The notes under the pieces are model-generated. The model ran no database searches and was not told the origin of the DNA. It saw only the letters and a list, made by a program, of their open reading frames with translations. Of a stretch of DNA of 64,000 bases, positions 1 to 8,790 are shown piece after piece (the stretch's first letter is position 1; every line of letters begins with the position of its first letter). Origin of the DNA: an uncultured Haliea sp. (GTDB lineage: Bacteria; Pseudomonadota; Gammaproteobacteria; Pseudomonadales; Halieaceae); assembly GCA_913062625.1 (NCBI GenBank), contig CAJXWP010000002.1, positions 1 to 64,000 on the forward strand, given 5' to 3'. The position numbers and the translations under genes were made by a program.

Positions 1-423
1 CTAACTATGAATACAGCACAGACGGGGTTAACTTCACCCCCTTAAGCCCAGTAAGTAAAGCTAGCCCCATTACAATAACCGGGCTGGAAAGTGGCAAGGA
101 TTATTCGATAACGCTAAAAGCCGTCAATAGCAAAGGTAAAAGCGGTCCTTCCAAGGTCGTAACGTTTACTACTCCTGCCTCTGCCCCAGGCGCACCGACC
201 AGCCTCTCTGCAACGCCAAGCAATGGACAGGCCAAAATCACGTTCACTGCAGGCGCAGACAACGGTGCGAACATTACTAACTATGAATACAGCACAGACG
301 GGGTTAACTTCACCCCCTTAAGCCCAGTAAGTAAAGCTAGCCCCATTACAATATCAGGGCTGCTCAATGGGATGGTGTATTCGATAACGCTAAAAGCCGT
401 CAATAGCAAAGGTAAAAGCGGTG
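1..423 (+). repeat. Near-identical 276-bp tandem FN3-coding repeat
   Basis: Bases 1-79 recur exactly at 277-355, and the block from 102 to about 147 recurs from 378. The period is 276 bp, which is 92 codons, or one FN3 unit. Identity is preserved at DNA level, pointing to recent duplication or ongoing recombination between units. More copies may lie upstream of the window. Confidence 0.9.
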
Positions 424-2192
424 CTTCCAAGGTCGTAAAGGTTACTACCTCTCCGATTCAATTTGATGGTCTGAGCTATAAAGTCATTAAAGTGGGTCAA
501 GTCGCAGTGACGGGTCGGGTAGTAGGTGACGCCAAAACTGCCATCATCATCCCTGCTACTGTTACCGATATCGACAGCGGAATAAAGTACAGCGTCACGA
601 CCATTGAGGAGCGTGCTTTCTACAAGAACGACCTCACCAGCGTGATTATTCCAGACAGCGTGACGACCATTGGGGAAGGTGCTTTCGCAAACAACGCCCT
701 CATCAGCGTGATTATTCCAGACAGCGTGACGACCATTGGGGATAAAGCTTTCGCGAGCAACAACAACGCCTCCGCCACACCACCGTTCGGCGGCCCCACC
801 CTCACCAGCGCCACTTTTTTGGGGAATTTCGGAACATTCAACCTCGGCATGTTTGAAGGAAATGCCAACCTAGCGACCATCACTTATGTTCGAGACGCCA
901 CGGACTGGGATGCCCGAACCTTCACTAACACTGGCCCCACAGGAAAAGTCACCGCGTCCGTAGCAGATTCTGGGCCTAAACCGGAACCTCCTCCCACGTT
1001 CTGCTCGCGTTTAGGGCAGGGGTGCGTTCCCACGGCACCAGCACCAGCACCAGCAACGTTTGACGTTGGTGGCCTCAAGTATTCTGTGATCGACTCGAAT
1101 GTCAAAGTGGTTGGCCAATCAGACAAAAAGCTTGCATCGGACATCGTCATCCCAGAAACAGTCACCAATAACGAAACAGGTAAAGTCTACCGTGTCACTG
1201 CCATAGCGATTAGCGCTTTCGAAGATAACAATCTCAAGAGCGTGACCATCGGAACCAACGTTATCGTTCTTGAAGAGAAAGCGTTCAAAGGCAACAAACT
1301 CGTCAGAGTGCTTATTCCCGGCAGTATCACGACCATTGGGGAAAAGGCATTCCAACAGAACAAGTTTGCCAGCCTAAATATTCCATCCAGCGTTACGACT
1401 ATTGGAGATAACGCTTTTAATGACAACGAACTTACCAGCGTTGCCTTCAAAGGAAGTTATGGCACGTTTAACAGTGACACGATGTTCGCAAAAAATGAGT
1501 CCTTATCCACTATTACCTACTGCACAGGCGCTGCGGGTTGGTCTGAGCAGCCATTTTTTAATGGTCAAGATAGCGTTAAATCGGCTCCGATTAGTTGCCC
1601 AGCTACAGTCAATCTAAGCGGTAAAGTTCAGACTACCTTCTTTTTTCCTGATGGAGGCGCCGAGGTTGTACCGGTTTGCGCAATCGTGCTGGCCAGCGGC
1701 CAGTTCATGTTTAGCTGTGACCCTATTGGACCCTTTTCACTTAATAACTTGCCGCGCGAAGCCGATGGTACTGTTGTTCGTCAAATCTATGCGGATGGCT
1801 TTTTCCCCTCTGTTACGACTCTAGCCGAGTCTGGTGTTGAAACAATCACTATGGAGCGAGCGTTTGATTGTAAAGACTACAACCCGACCTCGAACCCACT
1901 TGAGGTTCCCGCTTCTGCCGGCAAGGTGCAGACGCTATCAGGCAGGGTGTTGTTGCAAGCCACCGACACGCCACTGTGCGCTCTAGTGCTTGCCAATGGT
2001 CAGTATATGTTCTCATGTGGTGATGAAGGCGCGTACTCACTAGAGTTCCCGCTTGATGGCAAAGGACAATACAAGCTGCAAGTATATGCGGATGGTTTTG
2101 CACCGGCCGTGCAGACGTTCAATGAATTCGATAGCCCGTCCGATGTTCGGATGGCGAGGTCTTCAGAGTGTCAGGCTGCACCGCCTCAGTGA
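1..2192 (+). CDS. Secreted FN3 / BspA-type leucine-rich-repeat protein, 5' truncated by window edge
   Basis: The reading frame is open from base 3 to the stop at 2190-2192, so the true start lies outside the window; the ATG at 372 is internal. Order of parts: two fibronectin type III-like units of 92 codons (about 3-450), then BspA/LRR_5-type repeats built on IPDSVTTIG and AF..N.L patterns (about 540-900 and 1200-1500), then two related C-terminal modules (about 1610-1850 and 1925-2180) sharing the patterns LSG.V, PxCAxVLA.GQ.MFSC and YADGF.P. The repeats imply an extracellular or surface adhesive or scaffold role. This architecture is known in large exported proteins of environmental gammaproteobacteria; no catalytic motif is visible. 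A terminator-like hairpin follows at 2225. The binding partner is unknown. Confidence 0.85.
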   Translation, partial: NYEYSTDGVNFTPLSPVSKASPITITGLESGKDYSITLKAVNSKGKSGPSKVVTFTTPASAPGAPTSLSATPSNGQAKITFTAGADNGANITNYEYSTDGVNFTPLSPVSKASPITISGLLNGMVYSITLKAVNSKGKSGASKVVKVTTSPIQFDGLSYKVIKVGQVAVTGRVVGDAKTAIIIPATVTDIDSGIKYSVTTIEERAFYKNDLTSVIIPDSVTTIGEGAFANNALISVIIPDSVTTIGDKAFASNNNASATPPFGGPTLTSATFLGNFGTFNLGMFEGNANLATITYVRDATDWDARTFTNTGPTGKVTASVADSGPKPEPPPTFCSRLGQGCVPTAPAPAPATFDVGGLKYSVIDSNVKVVGQSDKKLASDIVIPETVTNNETGKVYRVTAIAISAFEDNNLKSVTIGTNVIVLEEKAFKGNKLVRVLIPGSITTIGEKAFQQNKFASLNIPSSVTTIGDNAFNDNELTSVAFKGSYGTFNSDTMFAKNESLSTITYCTGAAGWSEQPFFNGQDSVKSAPISCPATVNLSGKVQTTFFFPDGGAEVVPVCAIVLASGQFMFSCDPIGPFSLNNLPREADGTVVRQIYADGFFPSVTTLAESGVETITMERAFDCKDYNPTSNPLEVPASAGKVQTLSGRVLLQATDTPLCALVLANGQYMFSCGDEGAYSLEFPLDGKGQYKLQVYADGFAPAVQTFNEFDSPSDVRMARSSECQAAPPQ
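639..742 (+). repeat. 66-bp direct repeat within the LRR region
   Basis: A 38-base block at 639-676 recurs at 705-742. The 66-bp spacing equals one 22-residue BspA-type leucine-rich repeat. Later repeats (about 1310-1400) are more diverged. Confidence 0.8.
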
Positions 2193-2224
2193 ACTAAGTC
2201 GAGAAATTTTTCAGCAATACACAG

Positions 2225-2245
2225 CGGCTCCTTCGGGGCCGTTTT
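2225..2245 (+). terminator. Rho-independent terminator after the FN3/LRR gene
   Basis: A 7-bp GC-rich stem (CGGCTCC with GGGGCCG, one T-G pair, three-base loop) at 2225-2241 is followed directly by TTTT and a T-rich run. It lies 33 bases after the stop codon at 2192. Confidence 0.75.
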
Positions 2246-2327
2246 GCTTTCAGGCATTTTCAGTTTCGTACCACCCGCGCTGTGGCCATTGGCGCTGACG
2301 AGACGTCCGGTATCCTGTGCCTAAACC

Positions 2328-2570
2328 ATGAACGAGATGCTTCCACTAAACAACACTGCAACAGCTCTAAAACGCCACCTGCTGGCTCCTGCAGTATTAA
2401 TGCTCTAAATGCTGCTATCAGAAAATGTGTTAGCACAAGAGACGGTGACACCCGCTCAAGACAATAATGCAAGCGACCCTGTTAAAATGGAGGTCACTCT
2501 CAAAGAGGTTGTGAAGTTCAATGGGGGCTTCCAAGGCGCCACACAAGGTGCAGGCACACCCAACCGCTAG
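2328..2570 (+). pseudogene. Remnant of an exported-protein gene, interrupted by an in-frame stop
   Basis: Reading from ATG 2328, the frame gives a signal-peptide-like stretch (basic KRH, hydrophobic LLAPAVLML, then LLSENVLA ending in an AQ-type cleavage site) and a polar mature start, ending at TAG 2568-2570. A TAA at 2406-2408 interrupts the hydrophobic core. The protein-like composition on both sides of the stop suggests a decayed N-terminal gene fragment. The family is not recognised. It could also be chance, since it is only 80 codons. Confidence 0.35.
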
Positions 2571-2607
2571 CACCCGCTTGCTTTCATGGTACTTGGAGAT
2601 CTGCTGG

Positions 2608-3402
2608 TTAGGGTTGGTCTTCAAGTCGAGTTGTGCTCCAGGGCCGATTGATACGGTCGACAACAAACCCCGGCAGGTTGATGACGATTCGGGTAATTAG
2701 AATCATTTGCCAGGGGAATGTAATGCGCGGTTTATTGCGCGCAAGGCCTTTGGCGATAATCGCTGCGGCTTTAGGTGCGCTGATCAGAAATGGCATAATA
2801 GAAGTGTCGCTGGCGGTCATGGCACTGCGAATATAGCCCGGACAGATAACGGAGACGCCGATACCCATGGCGCGAAAAGTGCCGCGTAGCGCCTGGCCAT
2901 AATGTTTCAGAGCGGCCTTGGAGGACGAGTAGGCAGGTGAGCGGGCTACTCCAGCATAGCCCATGATCGAGCTCATAATAGCAACCTGTGCATTAATAAC
3001 CGGGTAAGGTCTGCGCGTGGACATGACTTCTAATGCAGGATGAACGGTATTGAATACGCCATGGACATTAATATTAAACGAGTCGACAGCAGCCTGATGT
3101 AAACCATTTACCACGCTGGCGCCAAGAGCAACACCAGCGTTGGCAATGACTAAGTTCAAGGGGGATTCAGCGTCGCAGGCGTAGATCCATTTTTTGAGGC
3201 CTTCAGCGTCGGTGACGTCGCCAACCCAGCATGCTGCTGACGCGCCTGCATCCGTGCATTGGTGGGCAACTGTCTGGAGACGCTCTCGGTCGCGCCCAGT
3301 GATGAACAGGGTGATGCCCGGCGCGGCGTAATGTAGCGCAAGTGCGGCACCGATGCCGCTGGAGGCGCCGGTAATAAGAATAGACTTTGGGGCAGAAAAC
3401 AT
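2608..3402 (-). CDS. Short-chain dehydrogenase/reductase (SDR)
   Basis: A 264-residue classical SDR. The nucleotide-binding TGASSGIG motif lies at residues 11-18, NAG at 88-90, the catalytic Ser near 144-145 and the YxxxK pair at Tyr158/Lys162. These mark an NAD(P)-dependent oxidoreductase acting on an alcohol or carbonyl substrate in the cytoplasm. The substrate cannot be read from the sequence. The length is typical of the family, with a C-terminal tail rich in basic and hydrophobic residues that may touch the membrane. It is transcribed divergently from the 3833 lipoprotein gene and has no operon partner. Some SDRs of this kind act on fatty acyl or sterol substrates, but that is only one possibility. 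Confidence 0.85.
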   Translation of the reverse strand: MFSAPKSILITGASSGIGAALALHYAAPGITLFITGRDRERLQTVAHQCTDAGASAACWVGDVTDAEGLKKWIYACDAESPLNLVIANAGVALGASVVNGLHQAAVDSFNINVHGVFNTVHPALEVMSTRRPYPVINAQVAIMSSIMGYAGVARSPAYSSSKAALKHYGQALRGTFRAMGIGVSVICPGYIRSAMTASDTSIMPFLISAPKAAAIIAKGLARNKPRITFPWQMILITRIVINLPGFVVDRINRPWSTTRLEDQP

Positions 3403-3832
3403 ACAAAACGCTCATCGTTAGCCTGTAAAGGCGAGTATTAATAACATAGAGGTCGCGTGGAATAAACGAGCAAAAAACATATCGCGATTTTCAGAGTTTT
3501 CCTGTCAGGATTTGCTTGATCAAGAGTCTCGGCTGGTGCCGAAATCACTGCGAGAAAGTACAGAGACACACCTAAGCTTCGAGCCGTTGTCAGTACCCTG
3601 CAAGGCGCATCTCAGGTCATCACGTGGGCATTTCGTGAATGTATTCAGTCCAGTTATCCGTACCAGTAAGGGAATCTTCTCTCAACAGGCCGCTTGTCTG
3701 TACTACACTGGCAGTAGTCGGATCGCCAACTTCTTTGGTGTCACGTTACCGTACTATGAACCGCCATGAACTTTCGATGGCGAATGGAGCGACTGCTTAT
3801 AGCGGCAGCGAAGCTGCGGAGAGCCACAGGAA
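3403..3832. other. Divergent intergenic region, no gene seen
   Basis: About 430 bases separate the minus-strand SDR gene from the plus-strand lipoprotein gene. Short ORFs here have no recognisable composition or ribosome-binding context. The region should hold promoters for both directions, but I could not pick a convincing -35/-10 pair. Confidence 0.5.
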
Positions 3833-6094
3833 ATGATTCATCGATTGTTGACCGCCGGCTCTTGCTTTGCATTCAGTTTGTCATTCCTGATGGTGGTGGG
3901 GTGCGCTTCGGTCAAGCCGGCAGTGCACAAGGGTGCGCCCCAGACAATTTCGGATCGTGGGGTTCAGGAGCACGGCAAGATTTGGCCCCGCAGTATCGAT
4001 TCTGCCTACATGGGGACGTGGGGGGATAACCGAAACTCCGGCACGACTCTGGTTACGAGTTTCGAGAGACGCAAGCTCGCAGGACAGAGTGAGTACCTAA
4101 GCTGGACACAGCCCAATTCTCCACCCGTTTCGGCCCTGCTGACCAACGGCAGCACCGAGGCGCCGAATGGCCTGATTATTGCGGTGTCCCCTCGGGGTGG
4201 AGGTACCTCGACGGTGGTCGCTCTCGACCCGACCGGGAAGGTTGTGTGGCGAACCGAAGAGTGGACTGGCGAAGACAAAGACGGAGACGGTATTCCCGAT
4301 CGTGCAGGGATGGGCAATGCGGTTGCGTCGAGCGCCGGAATCCAGGCGCCGATGGTGGATGAAGAAGGCGCCCTTTATGTGGGTGACAATTATGGCGTTT
4401 GGAAGTTGGACCAGAATACCGGTGAACGCATCTGGTTTTCGCGCTTCTCGGACTACAGTGGCAACACGCTTGCTTCCAATGATCTGCGACTCCTCAATGC
4501 GGGGTACGACGGGCTGGTGGGAAATGTCTTCTCTTCGGGATGGCATATCTGGCTCGATCGCCGCGATGGCTCTCCGGTCATCGTCAAGGAGCCTGACCCG
4601 TTCTCCGCGAATGATTGCCCCCTGCGCTCACGTCTTTATCTGAGTGTCAGCGGTGGGGAGATGGACAAGTCCGGCGAATTGGATGAACTTGTTTGTCTGG
4701 CCTACGACGCAAACAACACGACGCCACAGCCCAACAATTTGGCTGTCCGTCCTGCCATCCCCGGTGTTTCCGAACATGCCCGCTATATTTTCACGTACGC
4801 GGGACCTGTCGGTAAGCCCGATTCGTCGCGGCTGATCGCCTATGACTTTACCCACAGCGACGAGTCGGGCTGGGGAATCGAGAAGGCCTGGGAGCGTGTG
4901 GTTGCCGGATTGACGGCTGCTTCTCCGACTATGAATCCAGACTATACCGTGGTCAACGGTTCCGATGCCGATGGGAGTGTGAACTTTACCGACGTGGAAA
5001 CCGGGGATTCGCTTCCTAAATTCCCCACCGACTTCAACAGCTTTGGCTCCCCTTTCAATAACATCGATGGCTTGTTCTGTGATGCTTGGTCTCTCACTTG
5101 TATTTCAACAGATGGGGAAATCTCCATTCAGGCCGATCATTCCCGAACGGAAGAAATCGCAGCTCAGGTATTGCCCGAGTTGGATAACCACGCAATCCCT
5201 TTTCTGTGGGGGACAACGCCGGATGCAGACTATATCGGCGGGATGGTTCTCGATCCTGCCCGATGGACGGTCACCGCCAGTATTGGCTACCCGTATTTTC
5301 TGGGCAAGGTTCTGGGAACCTTCACCCGGCTCGGCGGTTTGACCCCGACGGCCATGATTCCCGTCACGTTCGATGCGAAAACGGGCAATTTGATGCCGGG
5401 GCAGATCTTCAGCCCTGAGTTGGCTCGGCCCGGTATTTCGCAGGCGAATGCCATGGTGACCACACACGGTCGCTACGTCGTGCAGAAAGCCGAACTGCTC
5501 ACCTTGTTCTACTACTATCTCTTTCAGGGGAACTATAATTTCTTTAATGCCAACGCTATCTCGCGTGATGATGTGACGGAAGAGGAGATGAAGGAATTGC
5601 GCGAAACGAGTGCGCAGCTCAATTACTTTGGTCTCTTTGGCCCGATCGACGAAGAGGGCATTGTGCCGGCAGCATGGAAAGTTCCGCAGCCCGAAGCGGG
5701 GTTGACCATCTACGAACCAGTATCTTTCCGCGAGAGCGTCCGTAACCAGGTTGAAATGAATCTCGATCTGGTGCGTTTCTCGCGCAAGAACATCTGCCTT
5801 ACGGAAGGGTGCCAATTAGAGGAAGCCGCCGCGCGGCTGGGGTATGCCGCGTGGAATCTCGACAAGGCTGTACCGAAGCAGTTGGCCGAGGCGGTCACTC
5901 GAAGCGAATTGAGCGAGCAAGAGGGCGAGAGTCTGACCGCGGCCGCATCTGTCGCGGAGTCCGAGTGCCGCCGCTCGCGCGGGGGACTGCTGGCCAAACA
6001 ACCGCGACTCCCTGACCGCAATGCAATTCAGGAAGCACAGCGGGCGGCGGCGACCTGCGAAAAACATCTCCAAGCGCTGCTCTTGAAACTATGA
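3833..6094 (+). CDS. Large lipoprotein with PQQ-like beta-propeller features, function unknown
   Basis: A 753-residue protein with a lipoprotein signal peptide: hydrophobic segment then VVGC, giving lipidated Cys24. Repeated segments such as ALDPTGKVVWR, YVGDNYGVWKLDQNTGERIWF and VNFTDVETGD resemble PQQ-type propeller blades (BamB-like). Residues about 147-156 form a DxDGDGxxD calcium-binding-type loop. The C-terminal 130 residues are helical and charged. It therefore probably sits on the periplasmic face of a membrane as a scaffold or ligand binder. The stop codon overlaps the next start (ATGA, 6091-6094), so it is translationally coupled to the PDZ protein. I know no named family with this full arrangement, and the catalytic residues of true quinoprotein dehydrogenases are not evident. 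Confidence 0.75.
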   Translation: MIHRLLTAGSCFAFSLSFLMVVGCASVKPAVHKGAPQTISDRGVQEHGKIWPRSIDSAYMGTWGDNRNSGTTLVTSFERRKLAGQSEYLSWTQPNSPPVSALLTNGSTEAPNGLIIAVSPRGGGTSTVVALDPTGKVVWRTEEWTGEDKDGDGIPDRAGMGNAVASSAGIQAPMVDEEGALYVGDNYGVWKLDQNTGERIWFSRFSDYSGNTLASNDLRLLNAGYDGLVGNVFSSGWHIWLDRRDGSPVIVKEPDPFSANDCPLRSRLYLSVSGGEMDKSGELDELVCLAYDANNTTPQPNNLAVRPAIPGVSEHARYIFTYAGPVGKPDSSRLIAYDFTHSDESGWGIEKAWERVVAGLTAASPTMNPDYTVVNGSDADGSVNFTDVETGDSLPKFPTDFNSFGSPFNNIDGLFCDAWSLTCISTDGEISIQADHSRTEEIAAQVLPELDNHAIPFLWGTTPDADYIGGMVLDPARWTVTASIGYPYFLGKVLGTFTRLGGLTPTAMIPVTFDAKTGNLMPGQIFSPELARPGISQANAMVTTHGRYVVQKAELLTLFYYYLFQGNYNFFNANAISRDDVTEEEMKELRETSAQLNYFGLFGPIDEEGIVPAAWKVPQPEAGLTIYEPVSFRESVRNQVEMNLDLVRFSRKNICLTEGCQLEEAAARLGYAAWNLDKAVPKQLAEAVTRSELSEQEGESLTAAASVAESECRRSRGGLLAKQPRLPDRNAIQEAQRAAATCEKHLQALLLKL

Positions 6095-7521
6095 ACTGTC
6101 GCATCCGGCAAACTCGCCAGTCGAAGATGTTGACCAGAGTTGTGGGCGTTGTTTTGCTGGTCGCGTCGAGTCTTGTGCCCGTTTGGGCTGAGGTCGATGG
6201 GCCCGATGCGTCTGCGGTTGTTGACCTTTCCTCGCGTTGGGTAGCGAGTGTTTCGGAAAAGTCGCCGGAGCTCACGGACCTCGTCACCGAGGATGCGGCC
6301 GCCTATTATGCCAACCTTCGTGATTTGGCTCTACGCGGTTCGATGGGGGCGATTGATGACCTTCACCCGATTGAACAATTGCAGGTCATGTTCCTTCGGC
6401 TCACGGTCCCATCGGATCGTCTGGCGACGCTGTCGGGAAACGAAATTCTCCTGCTTGCCGTACAAGAGGGATGGATCGGTCAGGACCTGCGTCGTAGCGA
6501 CGAGCTTCGTGAGGTTGTCGTCGAAGGCGACACCGCCACTGGGCGCCTGTTCAAATTTGGCCTCGATGATCGCCCTGATCGAGGACGGCAATATTTTTCG
6601 TACGAGAACGGCAGTTGGCGTGTGGAATTGCGCGGCGAGACGGAGCGCCTCGAGAAAGACTTCCGTTCGTTTACCAGGCGCACGGAGTTGTCCGACTCGG
6701 AGGCAGCATTTTTCATTCTGGAGACACGCCTCTTGCGAAAGGTTATACCTGCGGATTTTGTTGCCCCTGAAGCCTCACCCGTCGCGACGGTGCCGGATTT
6801 ACGGTATGTGCCAAGTGCTTCGGGCCTCCCAGACCACGACGCCTCCCAGGACCGAGTCGGCGCGTCACCTGGCAGTGCGCACACACTCATTGCTGTCCGA
6901 GAATCTCCTGATCTCCCGGGGTTCGCCGCGGCAACGATTGCGGATGTCGGGCGATCGCTGCGCTATGTGGTTGTGGTCGGAGACCTTCTGGGGGATGGGG
7001 CGGGCTATCGACTTGAGCGGGTAGCGGGAGATCGCGTCTGGTTGCGGCGCGGAAGCGACCTGGTGGTTCTGGTTCTGGATCCCAACAGCTCACCTCTGGC
7101 TGAACTTCGCACCATTGCCAAGGGGTCGGGTGAGGAGAGTTCGCTTCTGGATCATGCAGAACTTGGCAAGGATCGGTTCGGTATGATGTCCCAGTGGCGT
7201 AATATGGGGTTGCGTGGTCGGCCTCAGTTACTGCAGCAAGGGTCGCTTGTGCCTCAAGTGATCCCTGGTCGGGATGTGATAGGCGGCTTACGTGTGGGCC
7301 GGATTCTTCCCGGTAGCTTCTGGGATCAGATGGGTCTTTCCGAAGGTGACGTCATCGAACAGGTGAACAATAAGAAAATGGATTCGATAATGCGTTGGAG
7401 GGAGTTCATGAATATCGCAGAAAGCGCACAGGAAATATCGCTGGTCGTGGAGCGTGGCGGGGAACAGATTCGGTTGATTATCCGAACCATTCCAACGCAC
7501 AGGGAGGGGGCACGAGCGTGA
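6091..7521 (+). CDS. Exported protein with C-terminal GspC-like PDZ domain
   Basis: A 476-residue protein. An N-terminal hydrophobic segment (LTRVVGVVLLVASSLVPVWA) after a basic start acts as signal peptide or anchor. The middle is unassigned. The last 90 residues (about 390-470) have a PDZ fold pattern: GGLRVGRILPGSFWDQMGL, then EGDVIEQVNN, then a beta-strand pair LVVERGGEQIRLIIR. This resembles the PDZ of type II secretion protein GspC and of HtrA-like proteins, but the Ser-protease domain is absent. It starts inside the stop codon of the lipoprotein gene, implying stoichiometric co-production and probably a shared envelope complex. Its role is inferred from context only. Confidence 0.75.
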   Translation: MNCRIRQTRQSKMLTRVVGVVLLVASSLVPVWAEVDGPDASAVVDLSSRWVASVSEKSPELTDLVTEDAAAYYANLRDLALRGSMGAIDDLHPIEQLQVMFLRLTVPSDRLATLSGNEILLLAVQEGWIGQDLRRSDELREVVVEGDTATGRLFKFGLDDRPDRGRQYFSYENGSWRVELRGETERLEKDFRSFTRRTELSDSEAAFFILETRLLRKVIPADFVAPEASPVATVPDLRYVPSASGLPDHDASQDRVGASPGSAHTLIAVRESPDLPGFAAATIADVGRSLRYVVVVGDLLGDGAGYRLERVAGDRVWLRRGSDLVVLVLDPNSSPLAELRTIAKGSGEESSLLDHAELGKDRFGMMSQWRNMGLRGRPQLLQQGSLVPQVIPGRDVIGGLRVGRILPGSFWDQMGLSEGDVIEQVNNKKMDSIMRWREFMNIAESAQEISLVVERGGEQIRLIIRTIPTHREGARA

Positions 7522-7637
7522 ATAAAAATGCAGCGACCGATGACCCTAATGATAGGAAAAATAAAAGGGCTATCGTGAGTAGGTCTTCTTATGGATACGC
7601 GCCACAAGGCCTGAAAAGAGCGCGAACAGCCGGTTGA
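7518..7637 (+). CDS. Possible 39-residue coupled small ORF
   Basis: A GTG at 7518 overlaps the PDZ gene stop by four bases (GTGA), mirroring the ATGA junction upstream. The frame runs 39 codons to TGA at 7635-7637. The product is basic and polar (KNKR, RSSYGYAP, LKRAR) with no hydrophobic segment. It may be a real coupled micro-protein, the surviving 5' stub of a third operon gene, or chance. No homologous family is recognised. Confidence 0.3.
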   Translation: MNKNAATDDPNDRKNKRAIVSRSSYGYAPQGLKRARTAG

Positions 7638-7825
7638 TCACTGTGAAGTCCTGCCGGCCTCAGTCATCGAACAATTCACATCCGTCTATTGCTGAACTGT
7701 CGAACGCAGGGAGGTGAGCCAGAATTCTATCGATGAGCTCCCGGTCTTCAATACAGGACGTGATGGGTTATAGCACTAACGTGCACTTATTCAAGCATGC
7801 CTTGATGTTTCTAGATTTAGGTCGA

Positions 7826-8353
7826 TCATGAACTGGAATTAGCACGAAGCAGAATCAGCCTGCGGCCGCAGAGGAGCCCGCAGTATGTTGCGGCATACCC
7901 TAATGTCACTGAACCGAGCACATTGATCAGCAGTGCGAGGTGGTTTCCTGACTGCTCCAGATTGAGGCTGATCAGGCTAAACAGGCTAAATGTGGTCATC
8001 CCGCCAAGAATGCCTGTAATGATGAAACCTGCAAACAGTTCGGCGCGAAGGTCTGCCCTGAAATCACGCACCACGGGTTGAGTAGGGTTAGATTCCGGCC
8101 ACCAGCCCCGTTGGGTCAATGGTTTTGAAAGATCAGAGGCCGTTAGCGGGCTATCCAGATCCTTTTTAAGCACCCCTTCCAGAACGAAGAAGACGAACCC
8201 GATTAAAAAACAGCCAGTGATGTTGACGATCATTATTGCCACGTATTCCGGAAGCCCCATAAGTCCATGAAAAAGACTCGCCAAAAGGTGCCGAATGATG
8301 ACCCCGATAGCGCCGCCGAAACCAACGGCAAGTATCATAATGAATAGTCTCAC
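7826..8353 (-). CDS. crcB: CrcB/Fluc fluoride channel subunit 2
   Basis: About 175 residues with four hydrophobic segments. CrcB signatures are visible: GFGGAIGVIIRH near the start, the IVNITGCFLIGF segment, and GILGGMTTFSLFS, the Phe/Thr-lined pore region. CrcB (Fluc) proteins form small dual-topology fluoride exporters. The second segment contains a long polar insert (about residues 60-100), which is unusual. I choose GTG 8353, whose first bases overlap the stop of the upstream crcB copy (GTGA); an in-frame GTG at 8383 would lengthen it by ten residues. It is expected to pair with the neighbouring subunit in the inner membrane. Confidence 0.85.
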   Translation of the reverse strand: MRLFIMILAVGFGGAIGVIIRHLLASLFHGLMGLPEYVAIMIVNITGCFLIGFVFFVLEGVLKKDLDSPLTASDLSKPLTQRGWWPESNPTQPVVRDFRADLRAELFAGFIITGILGGMTTFSLFSLISLNLEQSGNHLALLINVLGSVTLGYAATYCGLLCGRRLILLRANSSS

Positions 8354-8790
8354 GAGGTTGCCGCCAGAGAACCAAGGAACCATCCAAACGTCACACCACC
8401 GTAGGCCAGCAGCGTAGTCCCGAAAATGTTCAGGAGCATCTGTCCTTTGTTGTTAATGCTCAGTAAGAAGTTGTCGAGTGAAAAGCTGCTAAATGTTGTG
8501 AATGCACCACAGAAACCGATGACCAGCAGTGATATGAGGTCGTTAAGGTTCAGTTTGTTGATCGCCTCATCCGTTGGGGTGAGATTCTTAAGATGCAAAT
8601 CCTTTAGATCAATAGATAACCAGGCAACGGCGACACCGATCATGACACTGCCCACGACGTTAATGATGAGAACCGGTATCCAGCCAGGCCAGGATGTGTA
8701 GTTTGCTGCAAGCTTCTGGCTTAGAAACCGAGCAACCGCCCCCAGCGACCCCCCAGTCATTAGTAGTAGCAATGTGAGCAGCATATTCAT
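8350..8790 (-). CDS. crcB: CrcB/Fluc fluoride channel subunit 1
   Basis: A 146-residue, four-helix membrane protein. GGSLGAVARF lies near the N-terminus, INVVGSVMIG in the second helix and GFCGAFTTFSSFS in the third, all diagnostic of CrcB/Fluc fluoride channels that export fluoride passively. It is the first gene of a two-gene unit; the downstream copy begins at its stop codon. Two different CrcB genes side by side imply a heterodimer with fixed opposite topologies, as in Gram-positive pairs. The upstream region does not show the fluoride riboswitch core, so its regulation is unclear. Confidence 0.88.
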   Translation of the reverse strand: MNMLLTLLLLMTGGSLGAVARFLSQKLAANYTSWPGWIPVLIINVVGSVMIGVAVAWLSIDLKDLHLKNLTPTDEAINKLNLNDLISLLVIGFCGAFTTFSSFSLDNFLLSINNKGQMLLNIFGTTLLAYGGVTFGWFLGSLAATS

